64,000 nt of DNA, taken from the NCBI RefSeq assembly GCF_900112335.1, contig NZ_FOLG01000006.1:1-64000 (forward strand). Direction: 5' to 3'. Positions 1-8,182 of the stretch are shown in pieces (the first letter of the stretch is position 1; each line of letters starts with the position of its first letter). Both the position numbers and the translations under genes were made by a program. The notes beneath the pieces were generated by a model that saw nothing but the letters and a program-made list of their open reading frames with translations, searched no databases and was not told the origin of the DNA. The stretch is from Tropicimonas isoalkanivorans (GTDB lineage Bacteria > Pseudomonadota > Alphaproteobacteria > Rhodobacterales > Rhodobacteraceae).

Positions 1-72
1 GGGCGGGGTGGCTTGGGGGTGTTGAGGGGTGCGGCGGCCGCCTTGGGGGGGCGGGCGCCGCGGTGGGTTGGG
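1..72. other. G-rich left-edge segment, no gene seen
   Basis: This short stretch lies beyond the 3' end of the ketose kinase gene and is very G-rich on the plus strand. I see no start codon with a ribosome binding site and no hairpin with a T-run. It may be the intergenic tail of the catabolic operon. Confidence 0.4.
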
Positions 73-1839
73 TCAGGCGGTGCCGGTGGCGAGCGCCTCG
101 GTCATGGCGGCGAGCACCACGTGGGTGGAAGCGGCGCCGGGGTCGACGTGGCCGATGGAGCGGGTGCCGAGCTTTTTGGAGCGGCCGCGGCGGCTTTCCA
201 TGTCGCGGGTGGCCTCCGCGCCGGCCTTTGCGCCCTCGGCGGCCGCCTGAAGCACGCCCAGGGCGTCCGCCCCGTCTTTGGCCGCCTTGCGGGCGGCTTC
301 GGCGGCGGGTTTCCAGGCGTCGATCATGGTCTTGTCGCCGGGGGCCGCGCCGCCGCGGCTCAGGATGCCGTCCAGCATCCCCTCGACCCAGGCCGCGGTG
401 GCCTCCGCGTCGAGGTTGAGCCGGTCGGCCACCGCCTTGCCGGCGGTGTTGAAGGCGGTGGCGTAGAGCGGCCCGGAGGAGGCGCCGACAGCGTCGAGGA
501 ACGCCTTGGCCGCCCGGGTGCAGGTCTGGCTGATGGTGTCCTCGGGTGTGGCGGCGGCGAGTTCGGCGCGCACCGCGGTCCAGCCGATGTCCATCGTCAC
601 CCCGTGGTCGCCGTCGCCGATCACCCCGTCGAGTTCGCTCAGGTGGTCCTTCTCACGGGCGATCGCCTCGCCGGCGGCCTGCATCATCGCCCGGAAGAGT
701 TCCGGCGTGACCGTGCCGCCGGCCTCCAGGCTAGCGCGGTCGACGCTCTCGGCGCGGGCGGCGGCGGCGTAGTCGCGGGCCGTGCGGGTGGCGCCGGCGA
801 CCGGTGCGGGCGGGGCGCCGACGGTGAGCGCGGGCGTCCGGCAGGGGTGGTCGAGGAGGCGCTTGAGGTCCGTGTCGAGCTTCATCAGCGTCACCGAGGC
901 GCCGGCCATCTCCAGCGAGGTGCAGTATTCGCCGACCCAGCTGTGGTGGATCGTCACCTGCCGTTCGGCCAGGATCTGCGCCACCCGGCGGTGGACCAGG
1001 TAGAGCTCCATCGGGCCGGTGGAGCCCAGCCCGTTGACCAGCACCGCGACCTCGTCGCCCGCCGCGAGGGGCATCTCGCCCAGGATCTTCTCCATCATCT
1101 CGTCGGTGACGCTGTCGGCGGTATCGACCTTGGCGCGGCGCATGCCGGGTTCGCCGTGCAGGCCCATGCCGATTTCCATCTCGTCGTCGCCGATCTCGAA
1201 GTTGGGCTTGAGCGTCTGCGGCATCGAACAGGCCGAGAGCGCCACGCCCATGGAGAGCGTCGCGGCATTGGCGCGGCGGGCGGCGGCCTCCACCTCGAAC
1301 AGGGAGAGCCCCATGTCCGCGGCGGCGCCGGCCACCTTGAAGACGAAGAAGTCGCCCGCGATGCCACGCCGTTCGCCCGCCCGTTCCGGCGGTGCGGAGG
1401 CCACGTCGTCGATCACCGCGACCGAGCGGACGTCGATGCCGATCTCGGCGCATTCCTCCGCCGCCATGTCGAAGTTCAGCACGTCACCGGTGTAGTTTCC
1501 GTAAAGAAAGACCACGCCCGCGCCGCCGTCGGCGGCCATCGCGGCCTCCTTGATGTGCTCCGGGCTCGGCGAGGCAAAGACGTTGCCGACCGCCGCCGCA
1601 TCCGCCAGCCCACGGCCCACGTAGCCCGCAAACGCCGGCTCGTGACCGGAACCGCCACCCACGACGATGCCCACCTTCCCGTCGCGCGGCCCATCCACCG
1701 CCACAACGGCCCGGCCCGTCTCGCCCTCCAGCCGCAAAAGGTCCGGATGCGCCGACAGCATCCCCTCGATCATCTCGGGAATGATCGCCTCAGGCGAATT
1801 CATCAGCTTCTTCGTCGCGTGATCCCGGGTCTCAGACAT
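73..1839 (-). CDS. DhaKL-type dihydroxyacetone/ketose kinase (ATP-dependent, fused)
   Basis: 588 aa fused kinase that phosphorylates glycerone or a related short ketose such as erythrulose in the cytoplasm. The N-terminal DhaK half (about 1-330) has GGGSGHEP and the GLHGEPG motif with His228, equivalent to the histidine that binds the substrate carbonyl covalently in DhaK. The C-terminal DhaL half (about 370-588) has GVIGDGDHGVTM, the Asp-rich loop that holds Mg-ATP. Fusion of both halves is typical of ATP-dependent enzymes rather than the PTS-dependent three-subunit form. The start has a textbook GGAGGAGAG site directly upstream. It follows the isomerase and dehydrogenase genes on the same strand, so the substrate is probably the ketose made by them. 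Family assignment is firm; the true ketose is inferred. Confidence 0.93.
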   Translation of the reverse strand: MSETRDHATKKLMNSPEAIIPEMIEGMLSAHPDLLRLEGETGRAVVAVDGPRDGKVGIVVGGGSGHEPAFAGYVGRGLADAAAVGNVFASPSPEHIKEAAMAADGGAGVVFLYGNYTGDVLNFDMAAEECAEIGIDVRSVAVIDDVASAPPERAGERRGIAGDFFVFKVAGAAADMGLSLFEVEAAARRANAATLSMGVALSACSMPQTLKPNFEIGDDEMEIGMGLHGEPGMRRAKVDTADSVTDEMMEKILGEMPLAAGDEVAVLVNGLGSTGPMELYLVHRRVAQILAERQVTIHHSWVGEYCTSLEMAGASVTLMKLDTDLKRLLDHPCRTPALTVGAPPAPVAGATRTARDYAAAARAESVDRASLEAGGTVTPELFRAMMQAAGEAIAREKDHLSELDGVIGDGDHGVTMDIGWTAVRAELAAATPEDTISQTCTRAAKAFLDAVGASSGPLYATAFNTAGKAVADRLNLDAEATAAWVEGMLDGILSRGGAAPGDKTMIDAWKPAAEAARKAAKDGADALGVLQAAAEGAKAGAEATRDMESRRGRSKKLGTRSIGHVDPGAASTHVVLAAMTEALATGTA

Positions 1840-1876
1840 CTCTCTCCTCCGTCAGTCCATATGCGGTCGGTGAACT

Positions 1877-1893
1877 CCATGCATATTGCATGG
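1877..1893. promoter_or_regulatory. Inverted repeat upstream of the ketose kinase gene
   Basis: CCATGCATATTGCATGG, two perfect 7-bp arms around TAT, lies 38 bases upstream of the kinase start. Its position and size suit a repressor operator, which would let the kinase be controlled separately from the upstream isomerase gene. This is inferred from symmetry only. Confidence 0.4.
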
Positions 1894-1921
1894 ACCGATT
1901 TGCCGTCACTCTCATGCTGAT

Positions 1922-1946
1922 CCGGCCGCCGGATGTCGGCGGCCGG
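1922..1946. terminator. Strong hairpin between isomerase and kinase genes
   Basis: A perfect 10-bp stem (CCGGCCGCCG / CGGCGGCCGG) with a 5-base loop lies just past the isomerase stop codon. There is no T-run on the minus strand after it, so it may be an mRNA 3'-end stabiliser or weak attenuator rather than a full terminator. Confidence 0.4.
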
Positions 1947-2000
1947 TTTGCGTGGATCCCCGGGCGCAATCCGAGGGGTCAGGTCAATATGTGCCGAGGC

Positions 2001-2957
2001 TCAGGCCTTCATGCGCTCGCGGGGCAGGATGCGCCGGAGATAGGCACGGTTCCGGCCGCTGATGCTCAGGCCGTCGCCGCCGTAGTTTTCGCACAGGAAC
2101 GGGCTGTTGAAACCGTATTCCAGCGCTTTCCGGATTGCCGCCCGGTAGTTGATGACGCCGAATTCGAGCGGGATCGGTGCGGTCACGATGGCGCCGGTTG
2201 TCTCGTCTTCGGTGCGCAGGTAGTTCTTCACGTGCCAGTAGCGGGCGAAGGGCGCGACCTTCTCCATCATGGACCACCAGTGCTCCACCGGGCGGTGCAG
2301 GCGCACAAGGTTGCCGAGGTCGGCGCAGATGCCGACGTTCGGCAGGTCGACATCCTGGACGAACTCCACCGAGCTGTCAGCCGTGCCCATGTAGGTGTCT
2401 TCGTACATCTCAAGGGCCAGTTCGAGGCCGACTTCTGCCGCGTGCTTGCCGAGTTCCTTCACTCGGGACACCGCCAGGTTCCAGGTGTCCTTGTCGGCGG
2501 GAGCCTTGTCGCCATCGACGGTCCAGAACCAGAGAGCTTTCTGCTGCGCGGGCGTCAGCAGATCGAAGAAGCCGAAGCAGACCGACTGCGCGCCGATCTT
2601 GGCGGCGGTGTCGATCACCCGGTGGGCGTATTCAACGTGCTCGGCACCCTTCTCAGGGTGGATCAGGTTCTTGCGGGAGGTCGAGATGCCGGGAATGGTC
2701 AGGCCCTTGCCGTGCACGACCGACATGAATTCGTCGAGGCGGGAGTCGCTGAGGTCGGCGACCCGGAGCCAGGCATCGGTCGGGTCGAGCTCGGTGAAGC
2801 CAGCGTCCGCCACGTCTTCAAGAGTCGCAGCCCATTCTTCCGCGGACTGGTCCTGAACCGAACTGCCATCGGGCAGGGTGCCGGGATAGTTGATCATGGC
2901 GGCCGCGATGGGCCAGTTGGCGCGCGTGTAAAGCTGCGAAGAGGGTTCGTACGACAT
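2001..2957 (-). CDS. Sugar phosphate isomerase/epimerase family protein (TIM barrel, AP-endonuclease-2 fold)
   Basis: 318 aa cytoplasmic protein of the xylose-isomerase-like TIM-barrel superfamily, which interconverts ketoses, aldoses or 3-epimers using a divalent metal. Likely metal ligands are the Glu in ELALEMYEDT, the Asp in VGICADLGN, the His in RYWHVKNY and the Glu in FLCENYGG near the C-terminus. I start at MSYEPSS, which has AAGGA about nine bases upstream; an upstream in-frame extension has no such site. It lies between the dehydrogenase and the ketose kinase, as expected for an isomerase linking the two steps. The LerI-type erythrulose-phosphate isomerases are one family precedent, but the substrate cannot be read from sequence. 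Confidence 0.82.
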   Translation of the reverse strand: MSYEPSSQLYTRANWPIAAAMINYPGTLPDGSSVQDQSAEEWAATLEDVADAGFTELDPTDAWLRVADLSDSRLDEFMSVVHGKGLTIPGISTSRKNLIHPEKGAEHVEYAHRVIDTAAKIGAQSVCFGFFDLLTPAQQKALWFWTVDGDKAPADKDTWNLAVSRVKELGKHAAEVGLELALEMYEDTYMGTADSSVEFVQDVDLPNVGICADLGNLVRLHRPVEHWWSMMEKVAPFARYWHVKNYLRTEDETTGAIVTAPIPLEFGVINYRAAIRKALEYGFNSPFLCENYGGDGLSISGRNRAYLRRILPRERMKA

Positions 2958-3131
2958 TATCTGGAGTCCTTGTGGTTCACATTTCGCGCGACGGCCCCGG
3001 CTTGGGTCGTCTGGCGGTTGCGGCGCGGCGGTGTCGGACCTGGCCGGCACAGGTGCTGTCGGGGGCGTTCGCGGGCGTCCGAAGTGCCGGAGCGACCGGG
3101 CGGACGCGGCGTCCGCCCCCGAAGGGCCGGG

Positions 3132-4022
3132 TCAGGGTTTCTGGCCGATCTCGAACCCGGCCGCGGCTTCGAGCGCGCGCACGATGGCGGAGTGGTCCCA
3201 GGCGATCCCGCCTTGTCCGACGCAGCCATTCCAGAGCGCATGCGTGGTCGCGGTGTTGGGCAGCGGAACGCCGAGCGAATAGCTTTCGGCCAGCGCGAGG
3301 TTGAGGTCCTTGCGGTGCAGCTCGATCCGGCCGCCCGGCTCGAAGTTTCGTTCGATCATCCGCTTGCCGTGGATCTGAAGGATGAGCGAGTCGGCCCAGC
3401 CGCCGGTCAGCGCGTCGCGGACCTTCCACGGGTCGGCCCCTGCTTTCGCAGCGAGCAGCAGAGCCTCGGCCACTGCTTCGATGGTGTTGCCGACGATGAT
3501 CTGGTTGCAGATCTTGGTCATCTGGCCGATGCCGTTCGGGCCCACCAGCGTGACGTTCTTTCCCATCAGGTCGAGGAACGGCTTGGCCCGGTCGAAGGCT
3601 TCCTGATTACCGCCGCACATGATGGCAAGCGTGCCCGCCTCGGCGCCGACATCTCCGCCCGACACGGGGGCGTCGATGTATTCGCAGCCCAACTCGTTAA
3701 TCTTGCTGGCGAATTTGCGAGTCTCGGCCGGAGCGATGGAGCTGTTGTCCACGACGATCTTGCCGGCGCTGAGGCCCTCGGCAATGCCACCTTCCATGAA
3801 CAGGACTTTTTCGACGTCGGGCGTGTTGGGCAGCATCGTGAAGATCACGTCGGCCTTCTCGGCCACTTCCTTGGGCGTGCCGCAGACGACCGCGCCTCCC
3901 TCCACGAGTACGTCCGGCACCTTCTTGATGTCGCAGACGAACAACTCGTGACCACCCTTCTGGAGATTGGCAGCCATACGGCCACCCATAATTCCCAGAC
4001 CAACAAAGCCGAGCTTGCTCAC
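3132..4022 (-). CDS. NAD(P)-dependent 3-hydroxyisobutyrate dehydrogenase family oxidoreductase (GarR/LtnD-like)
   Basis: 296 aa beta-hydroxyacid dehydrogenase. It has the Rossmann motif GLGIMGGRMAANL at the N-terminus, the substrate-binding motif DAPVSGGDVGAEAGTL in the middle and the catalytic-lysine segment GIGQMTKICNQ further on. The family includes tartronate semialdehyde reductase (GarR), 3-hydroxyisobutyrate dehydrogenase and L-threonate 2-dehydrogenase (LtnD). I take the GTG start because GGGAGG lies six bases upstream and the protein then begins right at the Rossmann fold with normal family length; the longer frame would run into the regulator's promoter. First gene of the minus-strand catabolic operon, divergent from the GntR regulator. 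The substrate is probably a C3-C4 sugar acid. Confidence 0.88.
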   Translation of the reverse strand: MSKLGFVGLGIMGGRMAANLQKGGHELFVCDIKKVPDVLVEGGAVVCGTPKEVAEKADVIFTMLPNTPDVEKVLFMEGGIAEGLSAGKIVVDNSSIAPAETRKFASKINELGCEYIDAPVSGGDVGAEAGTLAIMCGGNQEAFDRAKPFLDLMGKNVTLVGPNGIGQMTKICNQIIVGNTIEAVAEALLLAAKAGADPWKVRDALTGGWADSLILQIHGKRMIERNFEPGGRIELHRKDLNLALAESYSLGVPLPNTATTHALWNGCVGQGGIAWDHSAIVRALEAAAGFEIGQKP

Positions 4023-4051
4023 GATAGCCTCCCTTAGAAGTTTACTAGCTG

Positions 4052-4062
4052 GACAATGTGTC
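4052..4062. promoter_or_regulatory. Short inverted repeat GACA-ATG-TGTC in the divergent promoter region
   Basis: A symmetric 11-base element about 30 bases upstream of the GTG start of the dehydrogenase gene. Its GACAA core matches the half-sites further along the same promoter region, so it may be part of one operator array for the GntR regulator. Confidence 0.35.
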
Positions 4063-4071
4063 GTAAAAGGT

Positions 4072-4104
4072 CTGACAAATGTCAACGCCATCTCTGACAA
4101 TTGA
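4072..4104. promoter_or_regulatory. Direct CTGACAA half-sites, candidate GntR/FCD operator
   Basis: CTGACAA occurs at 4072-4078 and again at 4094-4100, 22 bases apart (about two helical turns). The first is part of the inverted repeat TGACA-AA-TGTCA (4073-4084). A third, inverted copy (TTGTCAG) is at 4186-4192, just before the regulator gene. Repeats in a divergent promoter beside a GntR gene fit autoregulation plus control of the catabolic operon. The role is inferred. Confidence 0.5.
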
Positions 4105-4185
4105 CGAGAACAAAGGGGATATGGCACGTTTTGACGCAGGCATGGTGGGTGGCTTGCAACTGCGTGTCAGTCTTAAGTACCATCA

Positions 4186-4192
4186 TTGTCAG
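4186..4192. promoter_or_regulatory. Inverted half-site TTGTCAG upstream of GntR gene
   Basis: Reverse-complement copy of the CTGACAA elements at 4072 and 4094, placed 21 bases before the regulator's ATG. It would allow a bound repressor to block its own transcription. Confidence 0.35.
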
Positions 4193-4213
4193 GCCAAGGG
4201 AGGGGCTGCGAAA

Positions 4214-5068
4214 ATGGATCGGCCATCGGTCAACAAGGAAACGCCCCTCGGCCGGCAAATCGCGGCCGCTCTCGGACGCGACTTGCTGTCCGGAGTATAC
4301 CGTCCCGGCGACGTCCTCCCAACGGAGATCGAACTGTCCGAGCGTTTCGGTGTCAGCCGGGCGTCTGTGCGCAGCGCTCTGCAGTCCCTGGCGGCCTGCG
4401 GTATCGTGGAACGCTACGTCGGGCAGGGAACGGTCGCGCAGGAGTTCTCGGATTGGAACGTGCTCGATCCCGTCGTGACGGCGATGCTCGCGGACCATGA
4501 TACACCCCATCCCGAACTGGTCCGTAGCATTTTCGAGTTCCGGTACACGGCGGAGCCGCTGATCGCGGCGGTCGCGGCGAAGAATGCGCGTGCGCGCGAC
4601 CTCCTTGCGATGGAAGAGGCCTACGAGGGGATGGAGCAATGCGTGGTGTCGAACGGTTCGCGCCGGGGCAGCTTCACGGAGCATGACGTCAGCTTCCATG
4701 TGGCCATCTACCGGGCGACTCACAACACGGTTTGGGCGCACCTGGCGCACATCCTGCGCCCCGCCATCACCATCGTGGTGAAGCGAAGCAACGACACCAC
4801 CGAAGAGCTTCGCGAAACGCTGCAGCGGCACCGTGAACTGATGGAGTACATTCGGCTGCGGGACCCTGCGCGCGCCTTCAGCGCCGCGCTCTGGGTCATG
4901 CAACTGACCGCCCATGACCTTGGCGTGACACCGGAATTCGGGATTGCGTCCGAGTCGGACGCGACGGACCCCTTGCGCGCGTTTTTCGCCGGGGGAAAAG
5001 AAAACTTGCAGGGCGGCACTCGAATGCAGCCGCCTGCGGAAGGTTCAAACGAAGACGAAACCCCATAA
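4214..5068 (+). CDS. GntR-family transcriptional regulator, FCD (FadR-type) subfamily
   Basis: 284 aa DNA-binding regulator. The N-terminal winged helix (about 10-75) shows the GntR pattern YRPGDVLPTEIELSERFGVSRASVR and the wing GIVERYVGQGTV. The C-terminal all-helical FCD domain (about 95-240) carries a likely metal/effector site: Arg and Asp/His residues in EHDVSFHVAIYRATHN and the late QRHRELM His. I start at MDRPSVN, preceded by GGGAGGGG; upstream in-frame ATGs lie within the promoter. Divergent from the dehydrogenase-isomerase-kinase operon and immediately before the TRAP transporter genes, so it probably senses the transported acid or an intermediate and represses both directions. Confidence 0.93.
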   Translation: MDRPSVNKETPLGRQIAAALGRDLLSGVYRPGDVLPTEIELSERFGVSRASVRSALQSLAACGIVERYVGQGTVAQEFSDWNVLDPVVTAMLADHDTPHPELVRSIFEFRYTAEPLIAAVAAKNARARDLLAMEEAYEGMEQCVVSNGSRRGSFTEHDVSFHVAIYRATHNTVWAHLAHILRPAITIVVKRSNDTTEELRETLQRHRELMEYIRLRDPARAFSAALWVMQLTAHDLGVTPEFGIASESDATDPLRAFFAGGKENLQGGTRMQPPAEGSNEDETP

Positions 5069-5082
5069 TGGAGGAGAGACCC

Positions 5083-6132
5083 ATGGGAAGATCTGTGACG
5101 AGACGTGCGTTTGCGGGGCTTTGCGGCCTGGCCGCGACAGCTATTACGGCAACGGCCATCGCGCCTACGCCCGCCATGGCGCAGGCCGAATACCAATGGA
5201 CGTTCCAAACGTCCGAAACCGCTGGTGAGCCCCAGTTCAAACTGAAAGAAAAGTGGGCCGAGAACGTCAAGAAGATGAGCGGCGGCCGGATCGAGATCAC
5301 GATTCTGCCGATCGGCGCGGTGGTGCCCCACAACCAGACGCTGGACGCCGTGGGCGCCGGCATCCTGCAGGGCCACTTGACCGACCCGAGCTACTTCTCC
5401 GGCAAGGACCCGGCATTCGGCATGATCGGCAACCTGGTCGGCGCCTGGGGCGACCCGCTGGAATTCGTCGAATTCCTGAAGCACGGCGGCGGTGAAGAAA
5501 TCTACGCCAAGCTGGTCGAACCCTACGGGCTGCACCTGATCGGCGGCGCTGCGACCGGCGTGGAAGCGCTCGTCAGCTCCAAACCGATCCGTACGGTTGA
5601 CGACCTGAAAGGCCTCAAAGTGCGCGCACCCGAAGGGATGGTCTACGACATCTTCACCAAGGCTGGCGCGACCCCGGTCAACCTGCCTGGCTCGGAAGTC
5701 TACACCTCGCTCGAGAAAGGCGTGATCGACGCGGCCGACTACACGGTCTTCGCCACCAACCACGCGCAGGGCATGCACGAATTCGCGAACTATCCCAGCT
5801 ATCCGGGCTTCCACTCGGCGCCCATGATCGACATCTCGATCAACAAGCAACTCTGGGACAGCCTCTCCGAAGACCTGCAGGCGATCCTCGATACGTCCAT
5901 CGACGCCTTCGCATTCGACACGCTGTTCGAGCTCAAGAAGCTCGACCTCGCGGCGGTCGAGGAAGCCAATGCCGATCCGAACATCGAGATCATCGACCTT
6001 CCGGCGGAAGAGCGGGCGAAATTCCGCAACATCGCTCGTGAAGAGTGGAAGACCTGGGCCGACAAGAACGAGATCACCGCGGAATACTACGAAGCTGTGA
6101 CCGAGTTCCTGACCTCCCGCGGCCTGATGTAG
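5083..6132 (+). CDS. TRAP transporter periplasmic substrate-binding protein (DctP family)
   Basis: 349 aa solute receptor that captures a carboxylate or similar ligand in the periplasm and delivers it to the DctQM permease. The N-terminus has a signal sequence with a twin-arginine-like SVTRRAFAG motif and an AMAQA cleavage region, so export may be by Tat. The mature part follows the DctP fold, with the conserved segment LKGLKVRAPEGM, where an Arg typically pairs with the ligand carboxylate, and EVYTSLEKGVIDAADY. I start at the second ATG (MGRSV), which has GGAGGAG upstream; the first ATG overlaps the regulator stop and would place that site inside the gene. First gene of the dctPQM run. Confidence 0.93.
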   Translation: MGRSVTRRAFAGLCGLAATAITATAIAPTPAMAQAEYQWTFQTSETAGEPQFKLKEKWAENVKKMSGGRIEITILPIGAVVPHNQTLDAVGAGILQGHLTDPSYFSGKDPAFGMIGNLVGAWGDPLEFVEFLKHGGGEEIYAKLVEPYGLHLIGGAATGVEALVSSKPIRTVDDLKGLKVRAPEGMVYDIFTKAGATPVNLPGSEVYTSLEKGVIDAADYTVFATNHAQGMHEFANYPSYPGFHSAPMIDISINKQLWDSLSEDLQAILDTSIDAFAFDTLFELKKLDLAAVEEANADPNIEIIDLPAEERAKFRNIAREEWKTWADKNEITAEYYEAVTEFLTSRGLM

Positions 6133-6240
6133 GTCAAACCAACGACGGGCGCGGGGAGGACGGAGACGTCCCTCCCGCGCCACTCTTCTTCACGACGTTC
6201 GCCAGCGGCCGCAACCGCGTATCGCCCGAAGGTACATCCA

Positions 6241-6852
6241 ATGAAAAAAACACCCGACACGGTTCCCGTGGGCGTGTCGCCCGGGGAACCTGCGCCGCCG
6301 CGCAATCCCGAACCTACGCCGATAACCTGGCTGGACCGCATCATTGCGCGCTGCAGTACAGCGGTCGGCTGGCTCGCCTTCGTGGCAATGGCCATCTCCG
6401 TCTACGAAGTCTTCATGCGCTATGCGCTGCATTCGCCCACGTCCTGGGTGCACGAAACCACCGTCATGTTGATCGCGATCATCTTTGCGTTCGGTGGCCC
6501 GATTGCCCTGGCGCGGAACAAGCACATCCGTGTTCGCTTCGTATATGACAACGTCGGCCCGAAAGGACGGTATGTCCTCGACCTGATCAATGGTGTGCTG
6601 ACGCTGATCTTCACCTTCGGTATCTCCTACGCCGCCTGGGTCATGTTCTGGACCGCCTCGCACAATCCGACCGGGGCCTGGCAGCTGGAACGGTCCGGCA
6701 CCTCCTGGAACCCGCCGTTCCCGGCGCTGATCAAGGCGGTGATCCTGTTCGCCGTCGCGCTGATGATGGTGCAGGCGATACTTCACCTCATTCACACCCT
6801 GCGCCACGGCCCGGACTACTCGGCCGAGACGACAGACATGGAGGGCAACTGA
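6241..6852 (+). CDS. TRAP transporter small permease subunit (DctQ family)
   Basis: 203 aa membrane protein with four predicted transmembrane helices (about 40-62, 75-95, 117-140 and 155-180), the usual DctQ layout. It forms the permease with the adjacent DctM and moves the substrate with Na+ or H+. The motif ARNKHIRVRFVYDNV between helices 2 and 3 is typical of the family. A cytoplasmic proline-rich N-terminal tail (about 1-30) precedes the first helix. The stop codon lies one base before the DctM start, so the two are translationally coupled. Confidence 0.92.
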   Translation: MKKTPDTVPVGVSPGEPAPPRNPEPTPITWLDRIIARCSTAVGWLAFVAMAISVYEVFMRYALHSPTSWVHETTVMLIAIIFAFGGPIALARNKHIRVRFVYDNVGPKGRYVLDLINGVLTLIFTFGISYAAWVMFWTASHNPTGAWQLERSGTSWNPPFPALIKAVILFAVALMMVQAILHLIHTLRHGPDYSAETTDMEGN

Positions 6853-6853
6853 C

Positions 6854-8182
6854 ATGGGCGGTCTCGGCATGAGTGCCATGGGTATCGAGGCAGGTACCTA
6901 TATCCTGGTCAGCAGTATCTTCCTGCTGCTTCTGACTGGTCTTCCCCTGGCGTTCGTCACCGGCCTGGTGGCGATGGTCTTTACCTTCGGCTGGTTTGGA
7001 CCCAACGCGCTGCCCCTCATCACCGGGCGGATTTACGGGTTCATTACGGAATATTCCCTTGTCGCGGTGCCAATGTTCGTCTTCATGGCGTCATTGCTCG
7101 ACAGGTCGGGGATCGCGAGGGACCTATTCATATCCATGCGGATCCTCGCCGGGCGCCTTCCCGGCGGCGTCGCGGTGCAGACGATCGTCGTCGCATTCTT
7201 CCTGGCCGCAATGTCCGGGATCATCGGTGGGGAAATCGTGCTGCTTGGGGTGCTCGCCCTGCCGCAGATGCTTCGGTTGGGGTACGATAAGAGTATCGCC
7301 ATCGGTGTTGTCTGCGCCGGCGGCTCGCTTGGGACAATGATCCCGCCGTCGATCGTACTCATCATCTATGGCCTGATCGCCAGCGTCTCGATCGCGGACA
7401 CCTTCGCCGCCGCCGTGACCCCCGGCATCATCCTGATGGTGTCCTACGTCGCGTACGTGCTCTTCCGCTGCTTGCGCAACCCGGAGCTCGGCCCGCCGCT
7501 GCCCGACAGCGAACGGCTGCCGAAAGGCGAACGCGGCAAGGTCATCTTCACGGGTATGTTCTGGCCGGTCATCATCATCGGCACAGTGCTGGGGACGATC
7601 TACGGCGGTATCGCCTCCGTTACCGAAGCCGCGGCGATGGGCGTGATGGGCGTGCTCGTTGCGACGCTGTTCCGCGGAGAGTTCTCGACGAGGCTCCTGC
7701 GGGAAGGGGCGCAGCACACGATCGACACCTGCGGCATGATCATCTGGATCGGCATCGGGGCGGCGATCCTGGTAGGCGTCTACAACCTGATGGGCGGCAA
7801 CCGCTTCGTCTCCGCCTCCATCCTGGGGCTGGACGCCTCGCCTACCGTCATCATTGTGGTCATGATGGTGATCCTCGGCATTCTGGGTCTGTTCCTGGAC
7901 TGGATCGGGATCGCGATGCTGGCATTGCCAATCTTTGTGCCGATCATTGTCGAACTCGGCTACGACCCGGTGTGGTTCGGCGTCCTGTTCGCGATCAACA
8001 TGCAGGTCTCGTTCCTCAGCCCGCCGTTCGGCCCGGCCGCCTTCTACCTCAAGGGCGTGGCCCCGCCGGAGATCTCTCTGGGCGACATCTTCAAGTCGCT
8101 GCTGCCGTTCATCGGGATCCAGATTGCTGTCTTGACGCTTCTGGTTGCCTTCCCGGAAATGGCGCTGTGGATCCTGGACTGA
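6854..8182 (+). CDS. TRAP transporter large permease subunit (DctM family)
   Basis: 442 aa integral membrane protein with about 12 hydrophobic helices, the ion-coupled channel of the TRAP system. Family signatures include VPMFVFMASLLDRSGIARDLF, the Gly-rich SLGTMIPPSIVLIIYG in the first half and LDWIGIAMLALPIFVPI in the second. The start is one base past the DctQ stop. It ends the operon, followed by a clear terminator. Together with the divergent enzymes it points to uptake of a small sugar acid or polyol-derived compound; specificity cannot be assigned. Confidence 0.94.
   Translation: MGGLGMSAMGIEAGTYILVSSIFLLLLTGLPLAFVTGLVAMVFTFGWFGPNALPLITGRIYGFITEYSLVAVPMFVFMASLLDRSGIARDLFISMRILAGRLPGGVAVQTIVVAFFLAAMSGIIGGEIVLLGVLALPQMLRLGYDKSIAIGVVCAGGSLGTMIPPSIVLIIYGLIASVSIADTFAAAVTPGIILMVSYVAYVLFRCLRNPELGPPLPDSERLPKGERGKVIFTGMFWPVIIIGTVLGTIYGGIASVTEAAAMGVMGVLVATLFRGEFSTRLLREGAQHTIDTCGMIIWIGIGAAILVGVYNLMGGNRFVSASILGLDASPTVIIVVMMVILGILGLFLDWIGIAMLALPIFVPIIVELGYDPVWFGVLFAINMQVSFLSPPFGPAAFYLKGVAPPEISLGDIFKSLLPFIGIQIAVLTLLVAFPEMALWILD

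Noticed and set aside
13-1920. A 635-codon plus-strand frame opposite the ketose kinase
   Set aside because: It is a reverse-frame artefact of GC-rich coding sequence; the DhaKL protein on the minus strand explains the region completely.
1890-4037. A 715-codon open frame on the plus strand opposite the isomerase and dehydrogenase genes
   Set aside because: It is antisense to two genes with clear family motifs, has repeated His/Arg/Gly-rich text typical of reverse frames in GC-rich DNA, and lacks any domain signal.
4720-6183. A 487-codon minus-strand frame over the GntR and DctP genes
   Set aside because: Crosses two well-supported genes and shows no family text.
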